Source of the DNA: Deltaproteobacteria bacterium
Lineage (GTDB): Bacteria > Desulfobacterota > DSM-4660 > Desulfatiglandales > HGW-15
Direction: 5' to 3'
Length of the DNA: 9,912 bases
Assembly (NCBI GenBank): GCA_019308985.1
Contig: JAFDHB010000146.1
Coordinates: forward strand, 1-9,912
Below the pieces are notes generated by a model. It had not been told where the DNA came from. It saw only the letters and a list, made by a program, of their open reading frames with translations, and did not search any database. Made by a program: the position numbers and the translations under genes. Shown piece after piece: positions 7,350 to 9,912 of the stretch. The stretch's first letter is position 1. Every line of letters begins with the position of its first letter.

Positions 7350-7360
7350 CTTTTTCCTCT

Positions 7361-7918
7361 TCAGATCTTGTTCACTTGTATGAAATCCAGCTCAACGGGC
7401 GTGGAGCGACCAAAAATAGTGATAAGGACCCTCAATTTTTCCTTGTCCGGCTTTACTTCCTCTACTACACCCTGGAAATTGCTGAAGGGGCCGTCTATGA
7501 CCCTCACTTCATCCCCCTCTTCAAAGTGGTATTTCGGCTTTGGCTTGCTTATGCCCTCTTCCATCTGCCTGATTATCCCTTCTGCCTCTTCGTCAGGGAT
7601 CGGTGTAGGAGTTATGCCGCCGCCGACAAAACCGGTGACCTTGGCGGTGTTCCTGACCGTGTGCCAGGTTTCCTCGTTTACCACCATTTGAACCATGATG
7701 TAACCAGGATAAAACTTTCTGGAAGAGGTCTTTTTCCGCCCTTTCTTCAACTCGATAACATGTTCCGTAGGGACGATTATCTTCCCAAAATACTCCTCCT
7801 GTCCAAGGGCCTTTATCCTTTCCTCAAGGCTCGACTTGACCTTATGTTCAAAACCGGAATAGGTATGCACTATATACCACTTCATATCCGGTTTGCTGTT
7901 TTTTTCCTCTTTGCCCAT
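7361..7918 (-). CDS. nusG: Transcription termination/antitermination factor NusG
   Basis: NusG binds the RNA polymerase clamp through its NGN domain and links polymerase to Rho or to ribosomal S10 through its KOW domain. The 185-residue product has the NGN domain from residue 13 ([15 protein letters not shown], then [11 protein letters not shown] at 68-78 and [14 protein letters not shown] at 87-100) and the KOW domain at about 133-185 ([35 protein letters not shown]). The ATG at 7918 adds 11 residues before the Met that starts many NusG proteins (Met12). I keep the upstream ATG because AGGCGGG precedes it at suitable distance, while the nearest purine tract to Met12 is too far away. It is 56 bp downstream of secE and 11 bp upstream of rplK, the conserved order. 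Confidence 0.97.
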   Translation of the reverse strand: MGKEEKNSKPDMKWYIVHTYSGFEHKVKSSLEERIKALGQEEYFGKIIVPTEHVIELKKGRKKTSSRKFYPGYIMVQMVVNEETWHTVRNTAKVTGFVGGGITPTPIPDEEAEGIIRQMEEGISKPKPKYHFEEGDEVRVIDGPFSNFQGVVEEVKPDKEKLRVLITIFGRSTPVELDFIQVNKI

Positions 7919-7974
7919 TTCCCGCCTAGTATCTCATCGGATGATTTCATAGGGTAATTATTCTGAAAAATCGC

Positions 7975-8358
7975 TTACCCCACTACATTCTTTATGGCCT
8001 TGATCAGCCCAAAATCTATCATCCCCAAAAACAGTGCCACAATCAGGACAAGAATTATGACCATGGCCGTGGACGCCAGTAGTTCCTTTCTCGTGGGCCA
8101 TTTCACTTTCTTCAATTCAATCTTGGCTTCCCTCAAGAACTGAATCGAAACATTTACGAACCTGAATATTGATGTCTTCTGACTCGGTTTTTTCTCAACC
8201 TCTTTCTTTGTGACAGCCGGATAAACTCTCTTCGCGCCCTCTCTTTCCGCAACAGCAACGGCTTCCTCTTTCTTCACTTCAACTTTATTCCGCTTGGATG
8301 CAGTTTGATGTTTCCTGCGTGAACTTCTCTTCTTCTTTTTCTGTGTAGGCTTTTTCAT
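7975..8358 (-). CDS. secE: Preprotein translocase subunit SecE
   Basis: SecE clamps SecY in the SecYEG channel and is essential for protein export across the inner membrane. The 127-residue product ends in the compact SecE core: the amphipathic helix FLREAKIELKKVKWPTRKE (74-92) with the K-K-V-x-W-P-T signature, followed by one transmembrane segment at about 95-115 (STAMVIILVLIVALFLGMI). It resembles the single-span SecE of most bacteria, not the three-span form of enterobacteria. Residues 1-65 are an unusually long, very basic, low-complexity extension (KKPTQKKKKRSSRRKHQTAS and on), probably cytoplasmic and disordered; many homologues are 60-80 residues in total. No strong Shine-Dalgarno precedes the ATG, so the exact start is less certain. 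It lies between tRNA-Trp and nusG, as is common. Confidence 0.95.
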   Translation of the reverse strand: MKKPTQKKKKRSSRRKHQTASKRNKVEVKKEEAVAVAEREGAKRVYPAVTKKEVEKKPSQKTSIFRFVNVSIQFLREAKIELKKVKWPTRKELLASTAMVIILVLIVALFLGMIDFGLIKAIKNVVG

Positions 8359-8460
8359 CTAATCTTAATCTCAGCTGATCTTTTCATATGGAATTTCCGG
8401 TAAATCTCTACGTACGATAGTGTGTCTCGGGCTACTGCCGCTGATCCAGAGACCAAAAAT

Positions 8461-8537
8461 TGGCAGGCCAGGAGGGATTCGAACCCCCAACACCCGGATT
8501 TGGAGTCCGGTGCTCTAGCCGTTAGAGCTACTGGCCT
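8461..8537 (-). tRNA. tRNA-Trp (anticodon CCA)
   Basis: This is a complete 77-base cloverleaf with encoded CCA. The acceptor stem AGGCCAG (8537-8531) pairs perfectly with CTGGCCT, followed by discriminator G and CCA (8463-8461). The D arm has GCTC/GAGC, the anticodon stem ACCGGA/TCCGGGT holds the loop CTCCAAA with anticodon CCA at 8503-8501 (codon UGG), and the T arm has GGGGG-TTCGAAT-CCCTC. It sits 16 bp after rpmG and 102 bp before secE, a common place for tRNA-Trp, and is presumably processed from the operon transcript. Open frames across it on both strands are translation of the tRNA and are not genes. Confidence 0.98.
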
Positions 8538-8553
8538 GCACCACCTATACCAC

Positions 8554-8703
8554 CTATTTAGTTTCCCTGTGAAGGGTGTGGGACCTGCAAAACGGACAAT
8601 ATTTCTTGAGAGCCACTTTATCAGGCGTCTTCTTCTTATTCTTCGTAGTCGTATAGTTGCGATTCTTACATTTCTCACAGGCCAGGGTAATTATGTCCCG
8701 CAT
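8554..8703 (-). CDS. rpmG: Ribosomal protein L33 (bL33)
   Basis: L33 is a small 50S protein near the E site. Read from the ATG at 8703, the 49-residue product is [20 protein letters not shown], then [20 protein letters not shown] and SHTLHRETK, ending in TAG. Cys9-x-x-Cys12 and Cys36-x-x-Cys39 are both present, the zinc-ribbon form of the protein (C+ type). The NY-TTKNK and K-CP-C--H--H-E motifs are typical. A Shine-Dalgarno AAGGAG (8716-8711) lies seven bases upstream. It is flanked by tuf 107 bp upstream and tRNA-Trp 16 bp downstream, the usual tuf-rpmG-tRNA(Trp)-secE arrangement. Because it is so short it is easily overlooked. Confidence 0.97.
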   Translation of the reverse strand: MRDIITLACEKCKNRNYTTTKNKKKTPDKVALKKYCPFCRSHTLHRETK

Positions 8704-8810
8704 ACGCGTGCTCCTTTTCCACTCGCCCTATTTTCACATTCCAATCGACCGAACAGCCCAAGGATCAATAAGATACAGCAGAATCGGGTCCCTGTTCCGT
8801 CATTTCTATT

Positions 8811-9912
8811 CTATTCCACGATTTCGCTGATTACCCCGGCACCCACGGTCCTGCCGCCTTCCCGAATCGCAAAACGCAGCTCCTTCTCCATCGCTATAGG
8901 CGTTATCAGCGCAACCTCCATCGTCACATTGTCGCATCACCATCTCTACACCCTCAGGCAACTTCACCACCCCTGTCACATCCGTCGTCCTAAAATAAAA
9001 CTGCGGCCTGTAACCATTGAAAAAAGGCGTGTGTCGACCACCCTCCTCCTTCGTCAGTATGTACGCCTCAGCCTTAAACTTAGTATGAGGCGTAATCGTA
9101 CCAGGCGCAGCCACTACCTGACCACGCTCCACCTCATCACGCTTCGTACCCCTCAACAATACTCCTATGTTGTCACCAGCCTGACCCTGATCAAGTATCT
9201 TCCTGAACATCTCAACACCAGTACATACCGTCTTCATAGTAGGCCTGATACCAACCACCTCAACCTCATCACCAACATTGATAATACCTCGCTCAACCCT
9301 GCCGGTAACTACAGTACCACGCCCGGATATGCTGAATACATCCTCAATCGGCATCAAAAAAGGCTTGTCAATATCCCTCACAGGCTCAGGGATATACTCA
9401 TCTATAGCATCCAATAACTCAAATATCGGCTTCACATCCTCACTGCCAGAATCATCACTCTCCAACGCCTTCAACGCACTACCACGTATAATAGGTATAT
9501 CATCACCAGGAAACTCATACTTGGACAATAACTCCCTCAACTCCAACTCCACTAACTCTATCAACTCCTCATCATCCACCATGTCACACTTGTTCAAAAA
9601 TACCACAATACTAGGCACACCAACCTGACGCGCCAACAATATATGCTCCCTCGTCTGAGGCATCGGACCATCATCCGCACCAACCACCAGTATAGCCCCA
9701 TCCATCTGCGCAGCACCAGTAATCATGTTCTTAATATAGTCCGCATGACCAGGACAATCTACATGCGCATAATGCCTCCTCTCAGTCTCATACTCCACAT
9801 GCGCAGTAGCTATCGTTATACCACGCGCCTTCTCCTCAGGCGCCTTGTCTATCTCATCAAACGGCACATACTCAGCCAGACTCTTCTTGGCTAAATGCTT
9901 CGTAATAGCCGC
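8811..9912 (-). pseudogene. tuf: Elongation factor Tu, 5'-partial and frameshifted near its 3' end
   Basis: EF-Tu delivers aminoacyl-tRNA to the ribosome as a GTP complex. The frame is open to the right edge, beginning [20 protein letters not shown], so about 30 N-terminal residues with the P-loop lie outside. Visible are RGITI (G2), DCPGH (G3), NKCD (G4), SALK (G5), domain 2 ([19 protein letters not shown]) and most of domain 3 ([24 protein letters not shown]). After LPEGVEMVM (ATG at 8937-8935) the expected Pro-Gly is missing and the frame shifts at 8934; five bases appear to be lost. The next frame resumes [20 protein letters not shown] and runs to the proper end EIVE-TAG at 8813-8811. In the unshifted frame translation ends at 8806 with a foreign tail. 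It could be a true lesion tolerated because of a second tuf copy, or an assembly error. Sense-strand codons avoid C until the last 70 bases. Confidence 0.85.

Noticed and set aside
8451..8460. A TTTTT run directly after the tRNA-Trp 3' end, suggestive of a terminator.
   Set aside because: The preceding stem is the tRNA acceptor itself, the run is short, and secE follows closely on the same strand.
8355..8678. A 107-codon minus-strand frame spanning rpmG, the tRNA and the secE upstream region.
   Set aside because: It overlaps the tRNA and rpmG in a different frame and includes translated tRNA sequence; rpmG in its own frame is clearly the gene.
8422..9417. A 331-codon plus-strand frame starting near the tRNA, with QARRDSNPQHPDLESGALAV in its N-terminus.
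   Set aside because: That segment is the reverse complement of tRNA-Trp translated, a well-known source of spurious proteins; the rest is antisense to rpmG and tuf.

Overview
The window is the tuf-rpmG-tRNA(Trp)-secE-nusG-rplK-rplA-rplJ-rplL-rpoB-rpoC cluster of a bacterium, transcribed entirely on the minus strand, so the biological order runs from high to low coordinates. It encodes EF-Tu, ribosomal proteins L33, L11, L1, L10 and L7/L12, the SecE translocase subunit, the NusG elongation factor and the two large RNA polymerase subunits. Protein sequences, the 1371-residue RpoB with a proteobacterial-type insertion, and the palindromic intergenic elements suggest a Desulfobacterota (former Deltaproteobacteria) genome. 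This placement is inference from sequence character, not from a search.

Region by region: 8811-9912 holds tuf, which runs off the right edge at its 5' end and carries a frameshift about 40 codons before its stop. Positions 8554-8703 hold rpmG (49 aa) and 8461-8537 a tRNA-Trp with encoded CCA. Positions 7975-8358 are secE, 7361-7918 nusG, 6924-7349 rplK and 6185-6898 rplA. A 444-bp spacer (5741-6184) follows. It contains a well-formed L10 leader (kink-turn-like autoregulatory RNA) and, before it, an unexplained hairpin-rich stretch with an attenuator-like hairpin. rplJ (5213-5740) must start at a TTG and not at the ATG that opens the longer reading frame. rplL (4676-5062) follows after a 150-bp spacer. 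A 346-bp spacer with a palindromic repeat element separates rplL from rpoB (214-4329). A second, related palindrome fills most of the rpoB-rpoC spacer and overlaps the rpoB stop codon. The first 23 codons of rpoC (69 down to 1) close the window.

The genes form one transcription-translation supply unit: polymerase subunits, a transcription elongation factor, the ribosomal stalk (L10, L7/L12, L11) and L1, the main tRNA-delivery factor and a secretion subunit. I see no new biological system here. The points worth a second look are regulatory or evolutionary: the broken tuf with an abrupt codon-usage change near its 3' end, the two related palindromes flanking rpoB, the structured rplA-rplJ spacer, and small RNA structures at the rplL and rpoC ribosome-binding sites.
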